Shown: positions 13,195-20,827 of the stretch, one piece after another
How the letters are laid out: every line of letters begins with the position of its first letter
Numbering within the stretch: the first letter of the stretch is position 1
Source of the DNA: WHSM01 sp050701635
GTDB lineage: Bacteria > Actinomycetota > Actinomycetes > Mycobacteriales > Micromonosporaceae
Reading direction: 5' to 3'
DNA: 24,669 bases
Assembly (NCBI GenBank): GCA_050701635.1
Contig: JBOGDF010000032.1
Coordinates: 1-24,669, forward strand
Translations under genes and position numbers: made by a program
Notes under the pieces: generated by a model
Told to the model about the DNA's origin: nothing
What the model saw: only the letters and a program-made list of their open reading frames with translations
The model's database searches: none

Positions 13195-13497
13195 TCAGCC
13201 GCCGATGGCGAGCCCGAGCGGGCGTACGGTGACGCCGGTGATCAGGTTCGCGACGGCGTACGGGTCGTCCAGCAGCAGCCGCCGTACGGCGTACTCGTCC
13301 GCGGCGCGTACCACGATCACGGCGGTGTCGACCGGGTCGCGGGTGGCGCCGGCGAGCAGCACCTGGGCGGGGCCGGAATCCTGCCCGGCCAGGGAGTGCA
13401 GCCACGCCAGGTGCGCCTCGCGATGTGGCGCACGGCGTTCGGTCATCTCGGGCACGTACTGGTAGAGGACCAGGAAGGTCGGCAGCGGTTCGGCCAT
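13195..13497 (-). CDS. YciI-family protein
   Basis: A 100-residue protein of the YCII/dimeric alpha-beta barrel family. FLVLYQYVPEMTERRAPHREAHLAWL (residues 8-33) contains the conserved first strand and the R-x-x-H-x-x-H block, with His25 and His29 in the active-site-like position. LLAGATRDPVDTAVIVVRAADEYAVRRLLLDDPYAVANLI follows the family's second half, including the D-P-Y/F motif (DDPYA). Family members are small cytoplasmic proteins of mostly unknown reaction, some acting as dehydrochlorinases or fused to transport or regulatory domains. No specific role can be assigned. It follows the SH3b gene pair but is separated from it by a strong palindrome. Confidence 0.8.
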   Translation of the reverse strand: MAEPLPTFLVLYQYVPEMTERRAPHREAHLAWLHSLAGQDSGPAQVLLAGATRDPVDTAVIVVRAADEYAVRRLLLDDPYAVANLITGVTVRPLGLAIGG

Positions 13498-13515
13498 GCC
13501 CAGATCATGCCGTAC

Positions 13516-13540
13516 CGGCCGGTGACCAGGTCACCGGCCG
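13516..13540 (-). terminator. Near-perfect 25-bp palindrome, probable terminator
   Basis: CGGCCGGTGACC (13516-13527) and GGTCACCGGCCG (13529-13540) are perfect 12-bp arms around one base. In RNA this makes a very stable GC-rich hairpin, 22 bp past the stop of the second SH3b gene. There is no U-tract, which is common in actinomycete terminators. An operator function for the YciI gene just downstream is the alternative. Confidence 0.55.
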
Positions 13541-13561
13541 CTACGCCGAAAACGGTGAGGG

Positions 13562-13927
13562 TCAGCGCCACACCGGAGTGACGCACATGCTGGCGACGTA
13601 CCGGCGATAGCCGTTGTAGATCACGCTGGCCCAGACGTTGGCGCTGCCGCGGCACGCGGTGTAGGAGCCGCCGGACGTCTCGACGCAGCCGGTGCTGCCG
13701 CCGGAGCTCCTCAGGTACGTGCCGCGGTAGACCAGGCCGACCGCGGTGGAGCTGGTGGACGGTTTGGTGCGAACCCGTACGCCGTCGAAGTCGACCCGGA
13801 AGTAGCAGGTGGCCGCGACGGTGACGTCATCGTTCGGTGCCGCGTGGGCCTGTGCGGGGGCGATCGTCAACAGACCGGCGGCGAGGGTCAGTGCGAGGGC
13901 AACGGCAGCGCGCAGAGTGCGGGACAT
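13562..13927 (-). CDS. Secreted SH3b-like protein (tandem copy 2)
   Basis: A 121-residue precursor with a clear signal peptide (MSRTLRAAVALALTLAAGLL, cleavage near AQA-HA, residue 27). The mature part carries one bacterial SH3-like module: CYFRVDFDGVRVRTKPSTSS (41-60), VGLVYRGTYL, then a Cys-rich C-terminal half (GCVETSGGSYTACRGS, VASMCVTPVW). Four cysteines suggest two disulfides. SH3b modules usually target enzymes to cell wall, but no catalytic domain is attached. The ATG at 13925-13927 has AAGGAG 7 nt upstream; a longer start reaching 13972 overlaps the previous stop and is less likely. About 60 percent identical by eye to the preceding gene, its tandem paralogue. Confidence 0.8.
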   Translation of the reverse strand: MSRTLRAAVALALTLAAGLLTIAPAQAHAAPNDDVTVAATCYFRVDFDGVRVRTKPSTSSTAVGLVYRGTYLRSSGGSTGCVETSGGSYTACRGSANVWASVIYNGYRRYVASMCVTPVWR

Positions 13928-13971
13928 GGTCAGCTCCTTCGTAGGTCGCGGCGGGGCGATCGGCGTGGACA

Positions 13972-14334
13972 TCAGCGGAAGATCGGCGTGACGCAGGTGG
14001 AGGCCACGTACCGGAGATAGCCGTTGTAGCGGACCCTCGCCCAGTAGCGGTCGGAGCTGCCGCAGGCGGTGTACGAGCCACCGGTCATCTGCAGGCAGTA
14101 GCTGCCCTCCCAGCTCCGCAGGTAGGTGCCCCGGTACGCCAGCCCGACGATGGTGGAGCTGGTGTTGGGCTTGGTGCGGATCCGTACGCCGTCCTGGTTG
14201 ACGCGGAAGTAGCAGGTGGCCGCGACGGTGACGTCGTCGGCGGGCGCCGGTGTGGCCTGCGCGGGGGCGGCTGCCAGCAGTCCACTGGCGACGGTCATGG
14301 CGAGTGCGAGCAGTATCCGGAGACTGAGCGGCAT
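13972..14334 (-). CDS. Secreted SH3b-like protein (tandem copy 1)
   Basis: A 120-residue precursor with a signal peptide (MPLSLRILLALAMTVASGLLAAAPAQA) and the same layout as its downstream paralogue: DDVTVAATCYFRVNQDGVRI, KPNTSS, VGLAYRGTYLRSWEGSYCL, GGSYTACGSS, YNGYLRYVASTCVTPIF. The Cys pattern is kept, with one extra Trp (SWEGSYCL). GGAAGGA lies about 9 nt before the ATG. The 44-bp gap to the second copy holds only that gene's ribosome binding site, so the pair is probably co-transcribed. Function unknown; a cell-wall-binding or secreted signalling/competition role is inference from fold and export. Confidence 0.8.
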   Translation of the reverse strand: MPLSLRILLALAMTVASGLLAAAPAQATPAPADDVTVAATCYFRVNQDGVRIRTKPNTSSTIVGLAYRGTYLRSWEGSYCLQMTGGSYTACGSSDRYWARVRYNGYLRYVASTCVTPIFR

Positions 14335-14447
14335 CGTCGGTGTCCTTCCGTTCTGCGCTGGGGCCGTCTAATATTTTCAGACAGGGCCCACAAAGTGAAG
14401 GTATTCACCACAACAGGTGATCTCAGGCCGGGCCAGGGGTCGGGCGG
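14335..14447. other. Intergenic region with small inverted repeats
   Basis: This gap lies between fbpC and the first SH3b gene, both on the minus strand. It contains GTGAA-GGTA-TTCAC (14395-14408) and an A/T-rich patch AATATTTT flanked by GTCT and AGAC (14367-14383), the only strongly A/T-rich site nearby and a plausible promoter for the SH3b pair. No convincing terminator for fbpC is seen. Confidence 0.35.
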
Positions 14448-15488
14448 CTAGTAGACGCGTACCTGGTCGCGGATCCGGAGCGACACCTGGCGGCCGGCGG
14501 GCTGGGCGACGCCGGGGCCGAAGATCCGGGCGGTCACCAGCGTGCCGTCGTCCAGGCGGAGGGTGAGCAACGCGTCGTGGCCGTGGAACGCCTGGCTGAC
14601 CACGGTCGCCGGCGCCAGCCCGGATTCGGGTCCGGCGGCGTCCAACAGCTCGAACTGCTCCGGGCGGATCATCACCCGTACCTCGCCGTCGCCGTTGCTG
14701 TGGGTGCCGGGGCGTACCGCCAGCTCGCCGAGCACCGTACGGACCCGGTCGCCGGTGACCGTACCGGGGAGCAGGACCGCCTCGCCGACGAACTGGGCGG
14801 TCCAGGTGTCGACCGGGGCGGCGTACACCTCGGCCGGCGGGCCGGCCTGCAGGATCCGGCCGTCCCGCATCACCGCGACCTGGTCGGCCATCGACAGCGC
14901 CTCGCCCTGGTCGTGCGTCACCAGTACGGCGGTGGCGCCGTCGGCGCGCAGCGCGGCCCGGATGTCGGCCCGGACCTCCACCCGCAGCCCGGCGTCCAGC
15001 GCGCTGAACGGCTCGTCCAGCAGCACCAGCGGCGGCCGCGGCGCCAGCGCCCGCGCGACCGCCACCCGCTGCTGCTGCCCGCCGGAGAGCTGGTGCGGCA
15101 TCCGGTGCTGGTAGCCGGCCAGCCCGACCAGCTCCAGCACCTCGTCCACCCGGTGACTGCGGCGGGTACGCCGATCGAGCCCGTACCCCACGTTGCCGGC
15201 CACCGACAGGTGCGGGAACAGCGCCCCTTCCTGCGGCACCACCGCCACCCGGCGGCGCTCCGGGGTGACATGCCGGCCCGGTCCGGCGACCGGCCTGCCG
15301 TCGATCTCGATGGCGCCGGCGTCGAGGCGTTCGAACCCCGCGACGCAGCGCAGCAGCGTGGTCTTGCCGCAGCCGGACGGGCCGAGCACCGCCACCAGGT
15401 CGCCCGCCGGCACGGTCAGCTCCACGCCGTCCAGCGCGGTGACGGCGCCGTAGTGCTTCACCGCCGCGGTAACCCGAAGCTCGCTCAT
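14448..15488 (-). CDS. fbpC: Ferric-iron ABC transporter ATP-binding protein
   Basis: A 346-residue ATPase with all ABC motifs: Walker A GPSGCGKTT (36-44), Q-loop in VVPQEGALFPHL, signature LSGGQQQRVAVARAL (134-148), Walker B VLLDEPFSALD (155-165), H-loop VLVTHD. It is followed by a C-terminal TOBE-type regulatory region (VRVMIRPEQFELL, then GHDALLTLRLDDG). FPHLSVAGNVGYGL is typical of the FbpC/FutC/PotA-like iron and spermidine subfamily. Its ATG overlaps the permease stop (ATGA). It hydrolyses ATP to power the FbpB permease. Third gene of the iron-box-controlled fbpABC operon. Confidence 0.88.
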   Translation of the reverse strand: MSELRVTAAVKHYGAVTALDGVELTVPAGDLVAVLGPSGCGKTTLLRCVAGFERLDAGAIEIDGRPVAGPGRHVTPERRRVAVVPQEGALFPHLSVAGNVGYGLDRRTRRSHRVDEVLELVGLAGYQHRMPHQLSGGQQQRVAVARALAPRPPLVLLDEPFSALDAGLRVEVRADIRAALRADGATAVLVTHDQGEALSMADQVAVMRDGRILQAGPPAEVYAAPVDTWTAQFVGEAVLLPGTVTGDRVRTVLGELAVRPGTHSNGDGEVRVMIRPEQFELLDAAGPESGLAPATVVSQAFHGHDALLTLRLDDGTLVTARIFGPGVAQPAGRQVSLRIRDQVRVY

Positions 15489-17065
15489 GACGCGCTCCAG
15501 ACGCCGGTACGCCGGGCCAGCAGCCAGGTCGGCACCGCCGACAGCAGCACCAGCAGCGCGGCGTACGGGGCGGCCCCGGCGTACGCGGCGACGCTGGTCT
15601 TGGTCCACAGCTCGGTGGCGAGGGTGTCCACTCCGGTGGGGCGCAGCAGCAGGGTAGCCGGCAGCTCCTTGACGCAGGTGAGGAACACCAGTGCGGCGCC
15701 GGCGCCGATCCCGGGCGCGGTCAACGGCAGGGTGACCGTACGCAGCACGTACCAGGGGCCGCGGCCCAGCGAGCGGGCCACCTCCTCCAGCCCGGGCGGA
15801 GACTGCGCGGCGGCGGCGCGTACGGCGGCGACGGCCAGCGGCAGGAACAGCACGCCGTACCCCAGCGCCAGCATCGCGGTGGTCTGGTAGAGCGGGTACG
15901 CCACCGCGATCGCGAAGAACACCAGCGACAGCCCGGTGACCAGGCCGGGCAGCGCGTGGCCGGCGTAGCTGGCGCGTTCCAGCAGCACGGGCAGCGCGCC
16001 GCTGTGCCGGGCGGCGAGCAGCCCAATCGGCAGCGCCAGCAGCACCGTGACCAGCGCGCCCAGCAGCGACACCCACAGCGAGTTGCCGGCCGCGGTCAGC
16101 ACCGCGCCGATTGGCTCCGGGCGGGACACCCCGCTCAGCAGCCAGCCGGTCAGGCTCACCGCCGGTACGCCGAGCGCCAGCCCCGCCACGAGCGCGGGGG
16201 CCGCGACAAATGGCCAGCGGAGTCGGCCGAGGGCGAGCCGCGACGGAGGACGGCGGGTGCCGCCGACCCGGGCGTACCGGGCGCGGCTGCGGGCCAGGCT
16301 CTCGCCGAGCAGCACCACGGCGGTGAGCGCCACCAGCACGGTGGAGAGCACCAGCGCGCCGGTGCGGTCGAAGCCCAGGTTGAACTTGGTGAAGATGGCG
16401 CGGGTGAAGGTGTCGTACCGCAGCAGCGACACGGCGCCGAAGTCGCTGAACACGTACAGGGCGACCAGCAGGCCGCCGCTGGCCATCGACGGTCGCAGCT
16501 GCCGCAGCGTGACGCCGGTGAAGGTACGCCAGGCGCCCCGCCCCAGCGCCCGCGACACCTCGTCCTGCGCCGGGTCGGCGCCGGCCAGCGCCGCGGTCAC
16601 CGGCAGGTAGACGTACGGGTACGAGCAGAGCGTGAGCACCAGCGCGGTGGCCCAGAAGCCTTCGAACCGGTCCACCGCGGCCAGCCACGCGAACCCGGCC
16701 ACGTACGTCGGGATCGCCAGCGGCAGCGCGGCCACCACCCCGAACAGCTGCCGCCCCGGCAGGTCGGTACGCACCACCAGGTACGCCAGCGCGACCCCGA
16801 TCACCAGGCACAGCACTGTCACCACGACAGCCAGCAGCACGCTGCGCCCCGCCAGCTCGGCGGTGCGTACCGTGAACAGCTCGGCGGCGATCCGGTCGGC
16901 GCCGGCTTCCGCGGTGCGTACCCCCAGATAGAAAAGGGGGGTCAGGCCGACCGCGACCGCGAGGCACGCCGCGGCCAGCATGCCGCCCGGCAACCGCCCG
17001 CCGGCACGGCCCGCCCGACCAACCGGCGCCGGGGCGGGCGCCTGCTGGTCGGTGGTGGTGGCCAT
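15485..17065 (-). CDS. fbpB: Ferric-iron ABC transporter permease (fused double domain)
   Basis: A 526-residue membrane protein with about 12 hydrophobic segments and two binding-protein-dependent transport permease domains in one chain, as in FbpB, FutB and SfuB. Each half ends with an EAA-type loop that contacts the ATPase: EVSRALGRGAWRTFTGVTL in the first and EVARSLGRGPWYVLRTVTL in the second. The N-terminal 30 residues are Pro/Ala-rich and cytoplasmic. It starts 2 bp after the fbpA stop and overlaps fbpC by 4 bp, so the three genes are tightly coupled. Iron passes from the FbpA lipoprotein to the cytoplasm through this channel. Confidence 0.88.
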   Translation of the reverse strand: MATTTDQQAPAPAPVGRAGRAGGRLPGGMLAAACLAVAVGLTPLFYLGVRTAEAGADRIAAELFTVRTAELAGRSVLLAVVVTVLCLVIGVALAYLVVRTDLPGRQLFGVVAALPLAIPTYVAGFAWLAAVDRFEGFWATALVLTLCSYPYVYLPVTAALAGADPAQDEVSRALGRGAWRTFTGVTLRQLRPSMASGGLLVALYVFSDFGAVSLLRYDTFTRAIFTKFNLGFDRTGALVLSTVLVALTAVVLLGESLARSRARYARVGGTRRPPSRLALGRLRWPFVAAPALVAGLALGVPAVSLTGWLLSGVSRPEPIGAVLTAAGNSLWVSLLGALVTVLLALPIGLLAARHSGALPVLLERASYAGHALPGLVTGLSLVFFAIAVAYPLYQTTAMLALGYGVLFLPLAVAAVRAAAAQSPPGLEEVARSLGRGPWYVLRTVTLPLTAPGIGAGAALVFLTCVKELPATLLLRPTGVDTLATELWTKTSVAAYAGAAPYAALLVLLSAVPTWLLARRTGVWSAS

Positions 17066-17067
17066 GG

Positions 17068-18102
17068 TCAGGCCAGTCCCGCGTCCGTGATCATCTTGAG
17101 CGTCACGTCCAGCGACTCCAGGTCTTCCAAGTCGATCTTCGGGGTCTCCAACTCGGACAGCGCGGGCAGCCCCTCGGCCGGCTTCACCGCGTCGACCAGC
17201 GGATACTCGAACAGCTCCTCGGCGAAGTACGTCTGGCCGTCCTTGCCGAGCAGGTATTCGACGAACGTCGCGGTGTCCTGGTCGCCCTCGGCGCGCTTGG
17301 TGATGCCGACGCCGGAGACGTTGACCAGGCCGCCCGGGTCACCGCCGGTGAAGAAGTGCAGCTTGGCGCGCATCGCGTCGACGGACTTGCCGGCCTCGTG
17401 CGCCTGCTCGAACAGGTAGTAGTGGTTGACCAGCCCGGCGGGCAGCTTGCCTTTGTCCACTTCGGACACGATGGTGACGTTGTTCTCGCGGATCTGTACG
17501 TCGTTCGCCTTCAGGCTGCGCAGGAAGTCGCGAGCCCGGTTGTCGCCGTCCTTGACCCGCATCCCGGTGACGAACGCCTGGAACGAGCCGTTGGTGGGGG
17601 CGATGCCGACCTTGCCCTTCCAGCTCGCGCCGGTCAGGTCGTACACGGATTTCGGCAGGTCGGCCGGCTTGAAGGTCTGGGAGTCGTACACCAGGACCCG
17701 GGCCCGGCCGGTGACGCCGACCCACTTGCCCTCCGAGGAGCGGTACTGCTCCGGCACCAGGCCGGTCACCTTGTCGGGCAGCTTCACGAACAGCCCCTTG
17801 CCGGCGACCGCGCCGAGCGCGCCGGCGTCCTGCGCCAGGAACACGTCGGCGGTGGTTTTGTCGCCCTCTTCCAGCAGCTGCGAGGCCATCGCGGCGGTCT
17901 CGCCGTACCGGACGTTGACCGTGATACCGGTGGCCTTGGAGAACTTGTCGATCACCGGCTGCACCAGGCCTTTCGCCCGGCCGCTGTAGACGGTGATCTC
18001 CTTGTCGTTCTTCTCGTCGCCGGCGCCGCAGCCGGCGAGCCCGATCGCGAGTACGGCGGCGCTCAGTACCGCCACCGTTGAACGGATCCGGAAGATACGC
18101 AT
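17068..18102 (-). CDS. fbpA: Ferric-iron-binding lipoprotein
   Basis: A 344-residue lipoprotein: basic n-region, hydrophobic core and lipobox LAGC with Cys25 as the lipidated residue. The mature protein is a type II periplasmic-binding fold of the FbpA/FutA family: ITVYSGRAKGLVQPVIDKF (36-54), VRYGETAAMASQLLEEG, VFLAQDAGALGAV, WVGVTGRARVLVYD, and PAGLVNHYYLFEQ with the Tyr228-Tyr229 pair that ligates Fe(III) in characterised members. The ATG at 18100-18102 has AGGAGG 9 nt upstream; a GTG six bases earlier is only 3 nt from it. An iron box lies 58-76 bp upstream, so the operon should be repressed by a DtxR/IdeR-type regulator when iron is plentiful. Confidence 0.9.
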   Translation of the reverse strand: MRIFRIRSTVAVLSAAVLAIGLAGCGAGDEKNDKEITVYSGRAKGLVQPVIDKFSKATGITVNVRYGETAAMASQLLEEGDKTTADVFLAQDAGALGAVAGKGLFVKLPDKVTGLVPEQYRSSEGKWVGVTGRARVLVYDSQTFKPADLPKSVYDLTGASWKGKVGIAPTNGSFQAFVTGMRVKDGDNRARDFLRSLKANDVQIRENNVTIVSEVDKGKLPAGLVNHYYLFEQAHEAGKSVDAMRAKLHFFTGGDPGGLVNVSGVGITKRAEGDQDTATFVEYLLGKDGQTYFAEELFEYPLVDAVKPAEGLPALSELETPKIDLEDLESLDVTLKMITDAGLA

Positions 18103-18159
18103 CCCCACCTGCCTCCTGCTCCTGGGTACGTGGGCCGCCTGCTGGCCGCGTAGTGGACC

Positions 18160-18178
18160 GGAGGCGAGGCTAACCTAA
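18160..18178 (-). promoter_or_regulatory. DtxR/IdeR-type iron box upstream of fbpA
   Basis: GGAGGCGAGGCTAACCTAA matches the consensus TTAGGTTAGGCTAACCTAA at 15 of 19 positions, with a perfect right half (AGGCTAACCTAA). It is 58 bp upstream of the fbpA start, where a bound iron-loaded repressor would block the leftward promoter. Confidence 0.8.
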
Positions 18179-18251
18179 GCGGCCGCGCCTGAGAAAGGAG
18201 ACCGCGGCGGGTGAGAGACGTACGTCGCCCGACCGTGGCCTTCTCTGGCGA

Positions 18252-18280
18252 TTAGCTAAGGCTCACCTTACTATCCCATC
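18252..18280 (+). promoter_or_regulatory. Iron box and leaderless-type promoter of the A-T-acyltransferase gene
   Basis: TTAGCTAAGGCTCACCTTA (18252-18270) matches the iron-box consensus at 15 of 19 positions. It overlaps TACTAT (18269-18274), which fits the actinobacterial TAnnnT -10 and ends 6 bp before the GTG at 18281. Transcription would thus start at or next to the first base of the start codon. No ribosome binding site is visible, consistent with a leaderless mRNA. The box covers the -10 region, so iron-dependent repression is expected. Confidence 0.75.
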
Positions 18281-20827
18281 GTGACGCTATCCCTCGACAG
18301 ACCCCAGGCGGTACGGGTGGTGCCGTTCGCCGCGGGGCTGGCGGCGTACGGCGATCGGGTCGCGCTGTGCACCGCCGAGGGTGAGGTCAGCTACCGCGCG
18401 CTGGCCGACCGGGTGGACGCGGTGGCGCAACGGCTCGCCGGTCCCCGCCGGCTGGTGCTGCTCGCCGCCCGCAACACCGTCGATTCCGTGGTCGGCTACC
18501 TCGCCGCGCTCGCCGCGGGCCAGCCGCTGCTGGTAGTGGCTGGCGACCAGTCGCGACAACGCGACGCCATGGTCGCTGCCTACGACCCCGACATCGTGCT
18601 CGACCCGGCGGGAGGGCTCGCGGTCGACGTGCGCCGGAAGGAGTCGGCGCACCTGCTGCACCCCGATCTCGCGCTGCTGCTGAGCACGTCGGGCTCCACC
18701 GGCTCCCCGAAGCTGGTGCGGCTCTCCCACGACAACCTGCAGGCCAACGCCGAGGCGATCGCCGACTACCTGGGCATCCGCGACACCGACCGCGCCGCCA
18801 CCACGCTGCCGCTGCACTACTGCTACGGGCTATCCGTACTGCACAGCCACCTGCTGCGCGGCGCCGGGCTGATCCTCACCTCGCGGTCCGTCGTCGAGCC
18901 TTGTTTCTGGGACCTTTTCCGGCGGTACGGGGGCACCAGCTTCGCCGGCGTCCCGTACACCTTCGAGCTGTTGCAGCGGGTGGGGTTCGCTGAGCTGGAG
19001 CTCCCGACGCTGCGGTACGTGACACAGGCCGGCGGCCGCCTCGCCCCTGCGCTGGTACGGCGCTACGCATCGCTCGCCAGTGAGTGCGGCTGGGACTTCG
19101 TCGTGATGTACGGCCAGACCGAGGCGACCGCGCGGATGGCGTACCTGCCGCCGGAGCTGGCCGGGTCGCAGCCGGAGGCGATCGGGGTGCCGATCCCGGG
19201 CGGGGCGTTCCGGCTCGCGCCGGTGCCCGAGCATCCCGATCCCGAGGTCGGCGAGCTGATGTACGCCGGCCCCAACGTGATGCTCGGGTACGCCGAGACA
19301 CCCGCCGACCTGGCGCGCGGACGCGAGATCGAGGAGCTGGCCACCGGGGATCTGGCGCGGCGTACCGCCGACGGGCTCTACCAGATCGTCGGGCGCCGCG
19401 GCCGGTTCGCCAAGGTGTACGGCCAGCGCATCGACCTGCAGCACGTGGAGCTGTCGCTGGAGTCGCGTGGTCTCACCGCGTGCTGCGCCGGCACCGACCA
19501 GGAGCTGGTGGTGGCGGTGACCGGTGCCGCCGACACGGACGCGCTGCGCCGGGAGGTCGCGGCGGAGTGCGGGCTGCCGCCGCGTACCGTCCGGGTGGTC
19601 GGAGTGGACGAGCTGCCCCGGCTGCCCACCGGCAAGCCCGACTACGCCGCCGTGGCGGCGCTCGACGCGGAGGTCGCGGCGGCGGCCGACGCCGACCCGC
19701 TGCGGGCGCTGTACGCCGAGCTGCTGGACTGCCCGGACGTCACCGACGACGACAGCTTCGTCGGGCTCGGCGGCGACTCGCTGTCGTACGTGGAGCTGTC
19801 GATCCGCCTGGAGAAGCTGCTCGGGCGGCTGCCCGACGGCTGGCACACGATGCCGATCCGCGACCTGCGCCAGGCCGGCCAGCCCTCGCGGGGTGCCGGG
19901 CGGCGCCGCTGGGTACGGATGCTCGACACCAGCGTCGCGCTGCGGGCGATCGCGATCGTGCTGATCGTCGGCACCCACATCAAGCTGTTCGCGATCGTCG
20001 GCGGAGCGCACCTGCTGTTCGGGGTCGCCGGCTTCAACTTCGCCCGGTTCCAGCTCACCGACGCCGATCGGGAGGGCCGGTTGCGGCATGTGTGGGGGGC
20101 GATCCGCCGGATCGCGCTGCCCAGCATGCTGTGGATCACCGGCGCGATCGTGCTCACCCGGGACTACGCGTGGCCGAACGCGTTCCTGCTCAACAGCCTG
20201 CTCGGCCCGCGCGGGGGACGGGTCGAGTGGCACTTCTGGTTCGTCGAGGCGCTGGTCTACATCCTGGTGGCGCTGGCGGTGCTGCTCGCCGTACCGGCGG
20301 CGGACCGGCTGGAACGCCGAGTGCCGTTCGGCCTGCCGCTCGCGCTGCTGGCGACCGGGCTGATCATGCGGTACGACCTGCTCGGCATCGCGGACCGCGA
20401 CATCCCGTCCGCGATCCGGGTGTTCTGGCTGTTCGCGCTCGGCTGGGCCGGGGCCAAGGCGGCGGCGACGTGGCAGCGGCTGGTGGTGTCGGCGGCGGTG
20501 GTCGGCACCGTACCGGGCTTCTTCGGCAACCAGCCGCAGCGGGAGGCGATCATCGTCGCCGGCCTGCTGCTGCTGATCTGGGTGCCGAGCGTGCCCGGGG
20601 TGGCGGGGCTGAACCGGGTGGCCGGGGTGCTCGCCGGCAGCTCGCTCTACATCTACGTCACCCACTGGCAGGTGTTCCCGCGGATCGACGACTACTCGCG
20701 ACCGCTCGCGCTGGCCGCGTCGCTGGTGGTCGGCATCGTGTACGGCTACGCGATCGGCCGCCTCGCCACGGCGCTGCGCGGCTGGCGTACCCACCGCGAG
20801 CGAGACGGCGAGCCTTCTCACGGCTGA
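18281..20827 (+). CDS. Adenylation-carrier-acyltransferase-3 membrane fusion protein
   Basis: An 848-residue three-part protein. Residues about 10-460 are an AMP-binding (adenylation) domain: STSGSTGSPK (135-144) phosphate loop, YGQTEA from Tyr277, TGDLA with Asp357, and LPTGKP with the catalytic Lys452. Residues about 475-535 are a carrier domain with phosphopantetheine attachment Ser500 in LGGDSLSYVEL. Residues about 545-840 are a polytopic membrane domain of the acyltransferase-3/OafA type: LDTSVALRAIAIVLIVGTH with the conserved His, LLFGVAGFNFARF, WHFWFVEALVYIL, and a last helix before a basic tail. The protein could activate an acid, hold it as a thioester, and pass it through the membrane domain to an acceptor, combining roles that DltA, DltC and a membrane acyltransferase divide. 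Acid and acceptor are unknown. It is divergent from fbpABC, with an iron box on its promoter, so it is linked to iron starvation. No condensation or thioesterase domain is present. Confidence 0.85.
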   Translation: MTLSLDRPQAVRVVPFAAGLAAYGDRVALCTAEGEVSYRALADRVDAVAQRLAGPRRLVLLAARNTVDSVVGYLAALAAGQPLLVVAGDQSRQRDAMVAAYDPDIVLDPAGGLAVDVRRKESAHLLHPDLALLLSTSGSTGSPKLVRLSHDNLQANAEAIADYLGIRDTDRAATTLPLHYCYGLSVLHSHLLRGAGLILTSRSVVEPCFWDLFRRYGGTSFAGVPYTFELLQRVGFAELELPTLRYVTQAGGRLAPALVRRYASLASECGWDFVVMYGQTEATARMAYLPPELAGSQPEAIGVPIPGGAFRLAPVPEHPDPEVGELMYAGPNVMLGYAETPADLARGREIEELATGDLARRTADGLYQIVGRRGRFAKVYGQRIDLQHVELSLESRGLTACCAGTDQELVVAVTGAADTDALRREVAAECGLPPRTVRVVGVDELPRLPTGKPDYAAVAALDAEVAAAADADPLRALYAELLDCPDVTDDDSFVGLGGDSLSYVELSIRLEKLLGRLPDGWHTMPIRDLRQAGQPSRGAGRRRWVRMLDTSVALRAIAIVLIVGTHIKLFAIVGGAHLLFGVAGFNFARFQLTDADREGRLRHVWGAIRRIALPSMLWITGAIVLTRDYAWPNAFLLNSLLGPRGGRVEWHFWFVEALVYILVALAVLLAVPAADRLERRVPFGLPLALLATGLIMRYDLLGIADRDIPSAIRVFWLFALGWAGAKAAATWQRLVVSAAVVGTVPGFFGNQPQREAIIVAGLLLLIWVPSVPGVAGLNRVAGVLAGSSLYIYVTHWQVFPRIDDYSRPLALAASLVVGIVYGYAIGRLATALRGWRTHRERDGEPSHG

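Noticed and set aside
13562..14334. The tandem SH3b genes as an assembly duplication artefact
   Set aside because: The copies differ throughout at both DNA and protein level, including signal peptides, so this is an old gene duplication.
15956..17419. A 487-codon plus-strand frame opposite fbpB/fbpA
   Set aside because: Its composition is dominated by Arg, Gln, Gly and His, as expected for an antisense shadow of membrane protein codons. The minus strand holds convincing transporter genes.
18281..20827. The adenylation-carrier protein as a standard non-ribosomal siderophore synthetase
   Set aside because: There is no condensation or thioesterase domain and the last third is a membrane acyltransferase-type domain, so it cannot assemble a peptide siderophore alone.
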